From the NCBI RefSeq assembly GCF_900101965.1, contig NZ_FNAP01000001.1, forward strand, positions 620,001 through 684,000: a stretch of DNA of 64,000 nt. Direction: 5' to 3'. The position numbers and the translations under genes are program-made. Position 1 is the first letter of the stretch; each line of letters opens with the position of its first letter. This document shows, one piece after another, positions 8,258-16,367 of the stretch. This stretch comes from Rhodospira trueperi. GTDB lineage: Bacteria; Pseudomonadota; Alphaproteobacteria; Rhodospirillales; Rhodospirillaceae. The notes beneath the pieces are model-generated. The model was given only the letters and a program-made list of their open reading frames with translations, had not been told where the DNA came from and made no database searches.

Positions 8258-9465
8258 GAAACCCGATCCGGGCGGCCCGCGCGACGGCCGGACAGGCCGG
8301 CGGCGATCATGCAGAGGACGGCGGCCGTCAGCACGGGGCCGAGTGCTCCTGACCAGGCCCCTCCGGCGGCGGTGACGGCGGCGGCGACCAGCGGCGGCCC
8401 CAGGAACTGGCCGATGTTCGAGCCCTGCATGAGCATGCCGTTGGCGGCGCCCAGATGGCGCGGCGACGGCGCCTGGGCCGGCATGGAGGCGAACAGCGCC
8501 GCCGGAATGATGCCGCCGACGCCGGAGAACACCAGCACCAGGGCGAACCGCGCCGATTCGGGCAGGATGGGCGAGAACAGCCCCCAGGCGCAGGCGGCCA
8601 TGACGGCGGCCACGGTCATCATTACGCCCGATGCCGGCAGCCCGCGCCTGAGCAGCCAGCCACCGAGAAGGTTGCCGGACACGTTCATGGAGACCACCAG
8701 GGCCGTCAGCCGCGCCGCCGTGTCCGAGGCAACACCAAGGGCGGCGGGCAGGAAGGTAGGCAACCACACCATCACCGCCACCCACTGGAAGGCATAGGCC
8801 CCGAAGATCGCGCCCAGCAGCAGCAGGCCAGGGCGGGTCAGGGTCTCGCCCAGCACCCGCCACGACGGCCCGACAGGCGGCGCGTGAACCTTCAGGCCGG
8901 CGGTGGCGCGACGCACGGCCACCGCGCCCACCAGGGCCACGGCGGCGATCCCCAGCCACAGGCCGCGCCAGCCCACCGCCTCCAGCGCCCAGGGCGAGAT
9001 GATCAGAGCCAGCGCCATGCCGGCTGGCATGAACACGCTCCAGATGCTCAGGGCCAGGGCACGGTCATTGGGCGCCGTCGCCGCCAGCAGAAGAGCGGGA
9101 CTGGCAACACTGACGGCGACGAAGCCCAGGCCCTCGAAGACCCGCCCGGCCAGCAGCCCGGCATAGCCTCCCCCCAGCGTTCCCAGCAGACCGCCCAGCG
9201 CCATCGACAGCAGACCCAGGCCGACCAGCCGGCGCCGGCCGATGCGGTCGGCCAGCACGCCGGCCAACAGGCCCAGGGTCATGCCCAGGATGTTGAAGGT
9301 GGAGACGATGAAACTCGCCGCGACCATGCCGAGCCCCAGCTCAATCCGCAGCACGTCCAGCGCCGGGGGCACCTTGCCGACATGCAGGGCGGCGATGATG
9401 CCCCCCACCAACACCGTCAGGACGACGGACCAGCGGGTGCGGTCAAGGCTCTGAGCAGGGGGCAC
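8254..9465 (-). CDS. MFS transporter (CynX/NimT-like)
   Basis: A 403-aa protein with twelve predicted hydrophobic segments and the major-facilitator loop motif GVLADRIGRRRLVG between segments 2 and 3. A central charged loop (RRATAGLKVHAPPVG) separates the two six-helix halves. General similarity is to the CynX/NimT type of exporters and importers of small organic anions, but the substrate cannot be read from sequence. The gene starts 57 nt before the small membrane protein's stop, in the same orientation, and may be transcribed with the SQR cluster. Its 3' end touches the candidate promoter of the methyltransferase gene. Confidence 0.85.
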   Translation of the reverse strand: MPPAQSLDRTRWSVVLTVLVGGIIAALHVGKVPPALDVLRIELGLGMVAASFIVSTFNILGMTLGLLAGVLADRIGRRRLVGLGLLSMALGGLLGTLGGGYAGLLAGRVFEGLGFVAVSVASPALLLAATAPNDRALALSIWSVFMPAGMALALIISPWALEAVGWRGLWLGIAAVALVGAVAVRRATAGLKVHAPPVGPSWRVLGETLTRPGLLLLGAIFGAYAFQWVAVMVWLPTFLPAALGVASDTAARLTALVVSMNVSGNLLGGWLLRRGLPASGVMMTVAAVMAACAWGLFSPILPESARFALVLVFSGVGGIIPAALFASMPAQAPSPRHLGAANGMLMQGSNIGQFLGPPLVAAAVTAAGGAWSGALGPVLTAAVLCMIAAGLSGRRAGRPDRVS

Positions 9466-9521
9466 GGATCGGATGCCTCTCCGGAACGGGATCGGGGACG
9501 ACCGGCCGCCCGCTTGGGGAC

Positions 9522-9899
9522 TCAGCCCGCGCGGGCCGGGCGTCCGGGCACGCGGCCCAGCATGATGTCAACAAGGCCCATGATCGCATAGGCCACGATC
9601 GTCGTTCCGGCCAGCCCCACCCCCCAGATGATGCCGATCAACAGCCAGTCCACCGGCCCGCCGGCATCGGTAAATCCCGAAATGGTCACGTAGGCCATCA
9701 GGGCCAGCGCCGCGAATCCACCCAACACCCCGAGCAGTTCCGCGCGCAACAGGCGACGGCTGTGAATCGTGCCCTCTCGCGAGACCACGAACAGAAAGCC
9801 CGCCGTACCGGCGACGGCCAGGGCGACCAGCACCCACAGCAGGCTCCCCATCATCTCCACGAACACCGAAATGTAGACGGCAAAATCAAATCCAGCCAT
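9522..9899 (-). CDS. Small four-helix membrane protein, possibly DUF5368
   Basis: A 125-aa protein with four hydrophobic segments (about 8-35, 50-75, 83-108 and a shorter final one), a basic loop after the first pair (REGTIHSRRLLRAE) and a charged C-terminus. The pattern fits DUF5368, a family I recall from alphaproteobacteria, but that assignment is from memory and is tentative. It begins 24 nt after the SQR gene and must be co-transcribed with it, so a link to sulfide oxidation or quinone-pool membrane chemistry is possible. No catalytic motif is visible. Confidence 0.6.
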   Translation of the reverse strand: MAGFDFAVYISVFVEMMGSLLWVLVALAVAGTAGFLFVVSREGTIHSRRLLRAELLGVLGGFAALALMAYVTISGFTDAGGPVDWLLIGIIWGVGLAGTTIVAYAIMGLVDIMLGRVPGRPARAG

Positions 9900-9923
9900 G
9901 GTTTCGCTCCTTCCGGTCCGTCG

Positions 9924-11276
9924 TCAGGCTTCGCCGCGCAGCATGGCGATGTAGGTCGGCTTCAGGGCGATGGTCTTCATCACCCAGGTGATCCACAGTT
10001 CCTCCAGGGGCGCGATGACGCCGGGGAACGAGGGCGTCAGGTTGTTCTTGTAGTCGAACTCGATGAGCATGGCGCGGCCCATCTGGGTGATCAGCGGGCA
10101 CGAGGTGTAGCCGTCGTAGACGGCGTCGCTGTCCACACCGGCGATATCGGCGACCAGATGATCGACCGCCACCGGCACCTGCCACTTGACGCTGGCCGCC
10201 GTCTTGCCCTTGGGCACGCCGGCGTTATCGCCGACCGCGAAGACGTTGGGATAGCGCGGATGGCGCATGGTGTGCTTGTCCACCTCGATCCAGCCGTCGC
10301 GCGCCCAGGCCGATCCATCCTGCCACGGCAGCGGACTGTCGCGCACCACCTGGGCCGCGCGCATCGGCGGAATGACGTTGATGAAGTCGTACTTGATCGT
10401 CTGGACGCCATCGGGGGCTTCGAACACGGCTTCCTTGCTGCCCAGGTCGATTTCCCGCAGGACATGGCTATAGCGGACGTCCACGCCGCGATCCTCGAAC
10501 AGCATGCGGACCTTCTCATGAACGATGGGCACACTGAACAGGTTATCGGTATGCGCGACGTAGATCACCTCGCTATTCGCGCGCGTGCCCTGCTGGCGCA
10601 GTCGGTCGTCCATCAGGAAGGTGTACTTCAGCGGCGCGCCGGCGCACTTCATCTCCGTGGCCGGACGCTGGAACACGGCGGTGCCGCCCAGTTCGACGAA
10701 CCGGGACATCTCGCGCCACGTGGCGTAGGCGGCCTCGGGGCCCAGGTAGTGGCTGCCCAGTCCCTCCTTGCCGATCTGATTGATCTCCATGCCGTCGATG
10801 GCGTCGTAGTCCAGGTGGATGCCGGCGGCGACGACGAGATAGTCGTAGGCCACCTCCTTGCCGCTTTCGGTGACCACCTTGCCGGCCTCGGGATCAATCT
10901 CCTCGGCGGCCTCCTGGATCCAGTCCACGCCGGCGGGAACGTATTGCTCGGTGCGGGAGATCGGGTAGTCCTGGGGCTTCAGGCCGGCGGCGACCAAGGT
11001 ATAGCCGGGCTGATACAGGTGGCGCTTGCGGGCGTCGATCAGCGTGATCGTGGCGCCCTTGAGGCGCTTCGACAGACGCGAGGCCGTCGCCAGACCGGCC
11101 GCGCCGGCTCCGATGACGACGATCTTCGCCGTGGTCTCTACCGAGACCGGCGTCGCTCCGGCGGGCCGCGCGGCAATGCCGCCCATGCCGGCCAGAACCG
11201 ACCCGGCGGCGCCCAGTTTCAGCAGGGTGCGGCGGTCCAGCCCCATCCCCGGCGGCATGTTGGTGAACGGTTCCAT
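9924..11276 (-). CDS. sqr: Sulfide:quinone oxidoreductase family flavoprotein, Tat-exported
   Basis: A 450-aa FAD enzyme. The N-terminus has a twin-arginine signal (DRRTLLKLGAAG, residues 14-25) so it should fold before export to the periplasm. The FAD fingerprint VIGAGAAGLA is at 54-63 and the second flavin motif NVFAVGDNAG at 344-353. Two cysteines sit where SQR redox cysteines are expected: Cys211 in KCAGAPLKYTF, matching the motif of mitochondrial-type SQR, and Cys393 in TSCPLIT. The third cysteine of bacterial type I SQR is absent. It should oxidise sulfide and reduce quinone. Flavocytochrome c sulfide dehydrogenase is an alternative, but no cytochrome partner is adjacent. Confidence 0.85.
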   Translation of the reverse strand: MEPFTNMPPGMGLDRRTLLKLGAAGSVLAGMGGIAARPAGATPVSVETTAKIVVIGAGAAGLATASRLSKRLKGATITLIDARKRHLYQPGYTLVAAGLKPQDYPISRTEQYVPAGVDWIQEAAEEIDPEAGKVVTESGKEVAYDYLVVAAGIHLDYDAIDGMEINQIGKEGLGSHYLGPEAAYATWREMSRFVELGGTAVFQRPATEMKCAGAPLKYTFLMDDRLRQQGTRANSEVIYVAHTDNLFSVPIVHEKVRMLFEDRGVDVRYSHVLREIDLGSKEAVFEAPDGVQTIKYDFINVIPPMRAAQVVRDSPLPWQDGSAWARDGWIEVDKHTMRHPRYPNVFAVGDNAGVPKGKTAASVKWQVPVAVDHLVADIAGVDSDAVYDGYTSCPLITQMGRAMLIEFDYKNNLTPSFPGVIAPLEELWITWVMKTIALKPTYIAMLRGEA

Positions 11277-11340
11277 GGGTCGAGGCCCTCCCTGTACAGT
11301 GTCTTATTGGATGCAGCGGCGCGCGGGGAGCGCGACCGTC

Positions 11341-11384
11341 TTGGCTGTTTGTCCCAATATATATATAAGTAGTTTCTAATGCAA
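11341..11384. promoter_or_regulatory. Overlapping divergent promoters between sqr and the phosphatase gene
   Basis: One AT tract serves both directions. On the plus strand TTGGCT (11341-11346) and TATAAG (11364-11369) are 17 nt apart and point to the phosphatase gene. On the minus strand TTGCAT (11379-11384) and TATATT (11356-11361) are also 17 nt apart and point to sqr. The two -10 regions nearly coincide, so the promoters could exclude each other. No clear sulfide-repressor site of the SqrR/BigR type was identified. Confidence 0.5.
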
Positions 11385-11478
11385 ATGCCGTTTCCCGCTC
11401 TCGGGGGTTTCGGGCCGGACCGCGCGCGCGTATGGTTGGGCTTTCCGTACTCTGGTTCTAGCGGGGGAAAGGGCGGCC

Positions 11479-11973
11479 ATGGTCGCGATCCTGTTCGTCT
11501 GTACCGGCAACATCTGTCGTTCGCCCACCGCCGAGGGCGTGTTCCGCCACAAGGCGCGCGCGGCCGGCCTGGATGGGTCCATCCACATCGATTCGGCCGG
11601 CACCACCGCCTATCACGTCGGCGAGCCGCCGGACGAGCGCGCCGCCCAGGCGGCGCGGCGGCGCGGCTATGACCTGGACGGTCAAAGGGCACGCCGGGTG
11701 GCGAAGGGCGACTTCGACCGCTTCGACCTTCTGGTAGCCATGGACCGCTCACATTTCAACGCCCTGCGGCGGCTGGCCCCGGACGAGGCCGCGCGTCACC
11801 GCGTGGTCATGATGAGCGACTTCGCCAGCCGTCGGGACGGCCCGGGCGACGTGCCCGATCCTTACTACGGCGCCGGGGACGGTTTCGAACGGGTGCTGGA
11901 CATGCTGGAGGACGCCACCGCAGGCCTGCTGGAACATGTCCGCACCAACTCCGGCACCAGCCAGCCGGCCTGA
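11479..11973 (+). CDS. Low-molecular-weight protein-tyrosine-phosphatase family protein
   Basis: A 164-aa phosphatase with the P-loop CTGNICRS (nucleophile Cys8, with Cys13 and Arg14) and the general-acid motif DPYYG (Asp127). Length and motifs are typical of the family. The next gene downstream is a fructosamine-kinase homologue. In several bacteria that pairing exists, and the phosphatase is reported to act on sugar phosphates attached to protein amines (ribulosamine and erythrulosamine phosphates) rather than on phosphotyrosine. I therefore favour a protein-deglycation role, while ordinary tyrosine phosphatase activity remains possible. Transcribed from the divergent promoter region shared with sqr. 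Confidence 0.9.
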   Translation: MVAILFVCTGNICRSPTAEGVFRHKARAAGLDGSIHIDSAGTTAYHVGEPPDERAAQAARRRGYDLDGQRARRVAKGDFDRFDLLVAMDRSHFNALRRLAPDEAARHRVVMMSDFASRRDGPGDVPDPYYGAGDGFERVLDMLEDATAGLLEHVRTNSGTSQPA

Positions 11974-12082
11974 TCCGCAGCCGACCAAAACGTTCCACCC
12001 CAAAACTCCGCCACCCAGGCTATGGTATTCACACTTATCGTTTCCCGCCAACCTGGGGAGTTCAACCTCGGCGGCATCTTGA

Positions 12083-12203
12083 CTCGTCATTGCGAACCCT
12101 CGTCGCAAGACGAAGGTGAAGCAATCCAGCGCACAGAACGCAAATATCCGCTCTGGATTGCCCCATATATTTTATTTGGGCTTCGCTCCTCGCAATGACG
12201 ACG
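12083..12203. repeat. Palindromic intergenic element (CGTCATTGCGA type)
   Basis: The left end CTCGTCATTGCGA (12083-12095) is repeated inverted at the right end as TCGCAATGACGACG. Inside, GAAGCAATCCAG on the left pairs with CTCTGGATTGCC on the right, with an AT-rich apex. The unit is about 120 bp. Very similar palindromes starting CGTCATTGCGA and containing GCAATCC are scattered through many proteobacterial and rickettsial genomes. It lies between the phosphatase and the kinase-like gene and could fold in their joint mRNA. No other copy is in this window. Confidence 0.75.
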
Positions 12204-12262
12204 GGACGACAACGGGAAGACAAGGTGTGTGAATCAGAGAGGCCAGCCAGGGAGGATCTCGA

Positions 12263-13114
12263 ATGCGCGACTCCGCCCGCACCCTGATCGAGGACGCCAC
12301 CGGCGCCCATGTTTCGGCCAGCCGCCCCCTGTCCGGCGGCTGTATCGGCGAAGTCTATCACCTGCGGATGAGCAACGACCGGGAACTGGTCGCCAAGGTC
12401 GGTGGTCCCGGCAGCGGCCTGGAACTGGAAGGACGCATGCTGCGCCATCTGGGCGAACATGGCGTCCCGGTGCCGGACGTCATGCACGCCGATGACCACC
12501 TGCTGCTCATGACCTGCGTGGCGTCCGGCGACAGCCTGGGGCCTCGCGTGCAGGAGCACGCCGCCCACGTCATCGCCGCCCTGCACGACAACGCGGGGCC
12601 GGCCTTCGGCTTCGCGTATGACACGGTGATCGGCGGCCTGCACCAGCCCAATCCGTCCGCACCGGCCTGGGTCCCGTTCTTCCGCGACCACCGCCTGCTG
12701 TACATGGCCGGCGAGGCCGCCCGGGCGGGGCGTCTGCCCCCGGCCTACCGGCGTCGGCTGGAGGCGCTGGCCGAGCGCCTCGACGAGTACCTGGAGGAAC
12801 CTGAAGCGCCCAGCCTGCTGCACGGCGACCTGTGGACCGGCAATGTGCTGGCGCATGATGGCCGATTGTCGGGCCTGATCGACCCCGCCATCTACTGGGG
12901 GCATCCGGAGATCGAACTGGCCTTCAGCACTCTCTTCGGCACCTTCAACGATGTCTTTTTCAACCGCTATCACGATCTGCGGCCGATCCGCCCCGGCTTT
13001 TTCGAGATGCGTCTGGACCTGTACAACCTCTATCCGCTGTTGGTGCATGTGCGCCTGTTCGGCGCCGGTTATCTGGGGGGCATCGACCGAACGCTGCGCC
13101 GGCTGGGGTTTTAG
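12263..13114 (+). CDS. Fructosamine/ketosamine-3-kinase family protein
   Basis: A 283-aa kinase of the aminoglycoside-phosphotransferase fold. The catalytic motif HGDLWTGN is at 187-194 (Asp189, Asn194) and the metal-binding LIDPAIYWGHPEIELA at about 205-220 (Asp207), both diagnostic of the fructosamine-kinase family. The ATG has GGGAGG nine nt upstream. Bacterial members mostly phosphorylate ribulosamines and erythrulosamines on glycated proteins, which makes the adducts unstable and restores the amine. The neighbouring phosphatase-family gene supports this. A 289-nt gap holding a palindromic repeat separates the two genes. Confidence 0.9.
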   Translation: MRDSARTLIEDATGAHVSASRPLSGGCIGEVYHLRMSNDRELVAKVGGPGSGLELEGRMLRHLGEHGVPVPDVMHADDHLLLMTCVASGDSLGPRVQEHAAHVIAALHDNAGPAFGFAYDTVIGGLHQPNPSAPAWVPFFRDHRLLYMAGEAARAGRLPPAYRRRLEALAERLDEYLEEPEAPSLLHGDLWTGNVLAHDGRLSGLIDPAIYWGHPEIELAFSTLFGTFNDVFFNRYHDLRPIRPGFFEMRLDLYNLYPLLVHVRLFGAGYLGGIDRTLRRLGF

Positions 13115-13115
13115 G

Positions 13116-13165
13116 GCAAGTCCCGAGCGATCCGGAACGGATCCAGATGACGTGTTCCTTGAGCA
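13116..13165 (+). repeat. Repeat copy 1, directly after the kinase stop codon
   Basis: Begins one base after the stop with GCAAGTCCCGAGCGATCC and contains the small hairpin GATCCG-GAA-CGGATC. The first 28 nt match the copy at 47981-48029 (read on the minus strand) with a single difference, and the rest matches more loosely to the shared CTTGA. Both copies start immediately 3' of a stop codon and in the sense orientation of the gene they follow. The remaining bases to the next gene (13166-13287) show nothing recognisable. Confidence 0.65.
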
Positions 13166-13287
13166 TCGAATGATGATGGCGCTGCGGCGCCCCTGCCACA
13201 GAGCCCGCAGAACAATTTAAAAGATCCGCCCAGGACTCGGAGCGCACCAGCCTTTCAGGTGAAACCATCATGTGATCCGACTTCCAC

Positions 13288-13614
13288 GTGACGCGCCCTT
13301 CTTGTTTGCTGACGGCACACACGATTCCGCATATTCTTGCCAGTGCCGCGTTCGCGGTCACGGCCTGGACCGGCGGGACCGCATCGGCCGCGGAAGCTCC
13401 GGTTCAGATGGCGCAAAGCTGTCCCTCGGGCCTTCAGGTCTGCGCACCGGGGTCTTATGGCCGTGGCGGCTGTTATCGTCCCGGCTATGCCACGTACACC
13501 GCCGGTCTCGTTTGCACCAACGGTCTGACGGCCTGCCCCCCTGGCAACTCGGGGCCGGGCGGATGCTACAAGCTTGGGTTTGCCCGTTGCAACGATGGGC
13601 GGATCGAACGATAG
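13288..13614 (+). CDS. Secreted cysteine-rich protein with two tandem repeats, function unknown
   Basis: A 108-aa protein starting at GTG. Residues 1-35 form a signal peptide ending ASA-AEAP. The mature part holds two similar units of about 30 residues: CPSGLQVCAPGSYGRGGCYRPG and CTNGLTACPPGNSGPGGCYKLG, each followed by another cysteine, giving evenly spaced cysteines that could form disulfides within each unit. I recognise no family. The start has no strong Shine-Dalgarno, so the N-terminus is uncertain. The neighbouring genes give no functional hint. Confidence 0.6.
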   Translation: MTRPSCLLTAHTIPHILASAAFAVTAWTGGTASAAEAPVQMAQSCPSGLQVCAPGSYGRGGCYRPGYATYTAGLVCTNGLTACPPGNSGPGGCYKLGFARCNDGRIER

Positions 13615-13951
13615 ACCACGAATTATGAGGCCTCATCGGACATTTTCCGGCGAGGGATCACACTCTTGCCGCAACCTTTCGAACAGAATGAATTGACGCC
13701 CAATCAAAGGCGGATCAGAGTCCGTCTCATGCCCTGTTCTTCCGGCGTGTTTAGGCTCGACTATGAAATTGAGACTTGTCAATCCCACCAACTTTCCCGA
13801 CAATCATGGCTTCCAATGAGGGGGCTTGGCGCACGCATGGGGCGCTGCCGTGGCGTAGTGTCTAGCCCCCGCCACCGTCCTCACCGGCCGGTTCCTGTAC
13901 GGTACGTGGACCGTCTGCGCGTCGAGATTCAAGGGGGTTGGAAAACAAACG
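13615..13951. other. Intergenic region, 337 bp, no gene seen
   Basis: Neither strand carries a convincing coding frame. The first half is less GC-rich than the surroundings and may hold the promoter of the chemoreceptor gene, but no confident -35/-10 pair was found. No repeat or hairpin terminator stands out. Confidence 0.4.
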
Positions 13952-15424
13952 ATGATGAAAACAAACAAATGCAAGACAACCCTGAATGCGATTAGCAAAT
14001 CACAGGCCATTATTGAATTCAAGATGGATGGCACAGTCCTTACGGCCAACCAGAACTTTCTAAGCGCCCTCGGTTACAGTCTGGATGAGATCAAGGGCCG
14101 GCACCACAGCATGTTCGTCGAGGAGGCCCACAAGGCCTCGCCGGAATACCGCCAGTTCTGGGAAGCGCTGAACCGGGGGGAGTTCCAGGCGGCCGAGTAC
14201 AAGCGCTTCGGCAAGGGCGGACGCGAAGTCTGGATTCAGGCCAGCTACAACCCGGTTCTTAACGGTGCGGGCAAACCGTTCAAGGTGGTGAAGTTGGCCA
14301 CGGACGTCACGGAGTCCAAGCTGCGTAACGCCGATGTCCAGGGCCAGTTGGAGGCTATCTCGAAATCCCAGGCCATCATTTCGTTCAAGATGGACGGCAC
14401 CATCCTGACCGCCAACGAGAACTTCCTGAAGGCGCTCGGCTACCGCCTGGACGAGATCAAGGATCGGCACCACAGCATGTTCGTCGAACCCGCCTTCAAG
14501 AATTCGCCGGAGTACCGCCAGCTCTGGGATGCGCTGAACCGGGGGGAGTTCCGGGCGGCCGAGTACAAGCGCATCGGCAAGGGCGGACGCGAAGTCTGGA
14601 TTCAGGCCAGCTACAACTCCATCCTCGACATGAACGGCAAGCCGTTCAAGGTGGTCAAGTTCGCCACCGACGTGACCAAGCAGGTTCAGGAGCGCATACG
14701 CCGCAACGAGATCCAGAAGGGCATCGACGCCGACCTGGACGGCGTACTACGGGTGGTCTCGAATGCCACGGACCTGACCGCCAGCGCCGCCAGCGCCTCC
14801 ACCCAGACCTCCGCCAATGTCCAGGCCGTGGCGTCGGGGGCCGAGCAGATGGCCGCCTCCGTCTCCGAGATCACCCGACAGGTCGAGCACGCCCACGAAA
14901 TCTCCGGCAAGGCGGTCGATCAGGCCGACCACGCCAACGAAATCGTCGGCAACCTGGCGGAAGCCGGACGGAAAATCGGCGATGTCATCAACCTGATCAA
15001 CGACATCGCTAGCCAGACCAACCTGCTGGCCCTGAACGCCACCATCGAGGCCGCCCGCGCCGGCGATGCCGGGAAGGGGTTCGCGGTTGTCGCCAACGAG
15101 GTCAAGGCCCTGGCCGGTCAGACCGCGCGCGCCACGGACGAAATCGGCCAGCAGATCGGCGGCGTGCAGTCCATGACCGAGATTGCGGTTCAGGAGATCA
15201 AGGCGATCGGTGACATCATCGCCCAGGTCAGCGAAATCTCGTCGGCCATCGCCGCCGCCATGGAGGAGCAGAGCGCGGTGACCCAGGACGTGTCCTCCAA
15301 CATGCAGACCGCATCCGAGGGTGTGACCACCATCAGCCACAACATGGAGTCCATCGCGGAAGCCATCCAATCCATTGAGGCCGCCGCCACCAAGGTCAAG
15401 GAGGCCTCGCGGCAACTCACATGA
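13952..15424 (+). CDS. Soluble chemoreceptor with two PAS domains
   Basis: A 490-aa protein with no membrane segment. PAS 1 covers about 10-120 and PAS 2 about 133-242; the two are close copies of one another, for example SKSQAII.FKMDGT and RHHSMFVE in both. Residues 255-490 are a methyl-accepting signalling domain whose hairpin tip reads [17 protein letters not shown] (about 355-371) and which would bind CheW/CheA. Domain order is that of Aer2- and BdlA-like cytoplasmic receptors. The PAS domains may bind heme or flavin and sense oxygen or redox state; no ligand residue is certain. No CheB/CheR pentapeptide tail is present. The start is one of two adjacent ATGs. Confidence 0.92.
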   Translation: MMKTNKCKTTLNAISKSQAIIEFKMDGTVLTANQNFLSALGYSLDEIKGRHHSMFVEEAHKASPEYRQFWEALNRGEFQAAEYKRFGKGGREVWIQASYNPVLNGAGKPFKVVKLATDVTESKLRNADVQGQLEAISKSQAIISFKMDGTILTANENFLKALGYRLDEIKDRHHSMFVEPAFKNSPEYRQLWDALNRGEFRAAEYKRIGKGGREVWIQASYNSILDMNGKPFKVVKFATDVTKQVQERIRRNEIQKGIDADLDGVLRVVSNATDLTASAASASTQTSANVQAVASGAEQMAASVSEITRQVEHAHEISGKAVDQADHANEIVGNLAEAGRKIGDVINLINDIASQTNLLALNATIEAARAGDAGKGFAVVANEVKALAGQTARATDEIGQQIGGVQSMTEIAVQEIKAIGDIIAQVSEISSAIAAAMEEQSAVTQDVSSNMQTASEGVTTISHNMESIAEAIQSIEAAATKVKEASRQLT

Positions 15425-15635
15425 GGCGCCCCCGGGGCGGCGAGAGAGCCTCTCCGCCTGCGAAATGGCGCAGCCCATGCGGATATTGCGGCAGAGATGT
15501 GTCGTTTAGCGGGCCGGGTGGCATCTTCGCTCTGGTTTTTCCGGGCATGGTGTGTAAGATTCTTGGCCGTCGGTTTTGGTTGGACCGACGTAGGGGAATT
15601 GTTCCAAGGGGAAATTCGTGGAGGCTCGTCTCACC

Positions 15636-15983
15636 ATGCTGAAGAATGCCATTTTCGCTGCCGCCGCCATGGGCGCTGCGCTCGTCGCCGCGCAGGCCCC
15701 GGCCACTGCCGGGCCGGCGGCCGTTGACATGATCCAGGCTGACAATCCCGCGATGACGCTGGCTCAGTGGTATCCGTCGGGCACCGCCCGGACGCCGCGC
15801 CCGATCGCGCCGCACACCCTGCACGGGGCCGGTGCCGACGAAGCCGCCGCCTGCGAGGCTGCAATGGCCGGCGCGCCGAACGCCTGCCGGTTCGAGCGTA
15901 TCTATGACATGAACGAGTGCAGCTGCGCCGATTCGGGCGCCGTTGTGGCCTGCTCCGTCACCGTCTGGTGCCGTCGGCAGTAA
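15636..15983 (+). CDS. Small secreted protein with cysteine-rich C-terminus, unknown
   Basis: A 115-aa protein. The ATG at 15636 follows GGAGG at 11 nt and is preferred over an upstream GTG in the same frame. Residues 1-26 are a signal peptide (cleavage near ATA-GPA). The mature protein has six cysteines (ACEA, ACRF, ECSC, ACSV, WCRR), so disulfide bonding in the periplasm is likely. No known family is recognised. It is followed by a strong terminator, so it is probably a single-gene transcript. Confidence 0.65.
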   Translation: MLKNAIFAAAAMGAALVAAQAPATAGPAAVDMIQADNPAMTLAQWYPSGTARTPRPIAPHTLHGAGADEAAACEAAMAGAPNACRFERIYDMNECSCADSGAVVACSVTVWCRRQ

Positions 15984-16032
15984 GCACACCCAACCAGACC
16001 CTCGCCGCCGTTGGGCGGCGGGGGGGAAACGA

Positions 16033-16089
16033 CGAAGCAATCCCGGGTGCCGAAAAGGCTGACGCGCCCGGGTTGCTTCGCGTTTTTTT
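16033..16089 (+). terminator. Rho-independent terminator
   Basis: CGAAGCAATCCCGGG (16033-16047) pairs with CCCGGGTTGCTTCG (16067-16080) around a 19-nt loop and is followed by seven T residues (16083-16089). It ends the transcript of the small secreted protein. The rest of the gap to the RNase D start (16090-16367) shows no gene or repeat and presumably contains that operon's promoter. Confidence 0.85.
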
Positions 16090-16367
16090 GAGCGTCTCGC
16101 GGCAATCAGGAACCGCGCCTGACCCGTCGTTCTCCGTCCCGCCGACCGGGATGATCCGGGGCGACTCCGGCCGGACTAACGCCTTCGAATTCCGGCTTGA
16201 TCCGGTCGAGTGGGGGTGCTACACCCGTCACGTTTCCGGATGCGCGGGCATAACTCCCTGATATTTCAGTGCGAATGGCCGCTCATGAAAGATCGACGGG
16301 AACGGCTCGCCCGGCGGACCCACCCGCCTATCGGGATTCGCCCACGACAGCCGACGTGAGGACGTCA

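Noticed and set aside
7160..8959. Single 599-codon minus-strand frame covering the methyltransferase region and beyond
   Set aside because: The upstream half is antisense-frame to the MFS gene, has the Arg/Gly/Ala-rich composition of a shadow frame and lacks a start signal. Only 7160-8074 is taken as a gene.
13250..13300. Third copy of the post-stop repeat before the Cys-rich gene
   Set aside because: Only scattered words such as GATCCG match. There is no extended similarity to the two accepted copies.
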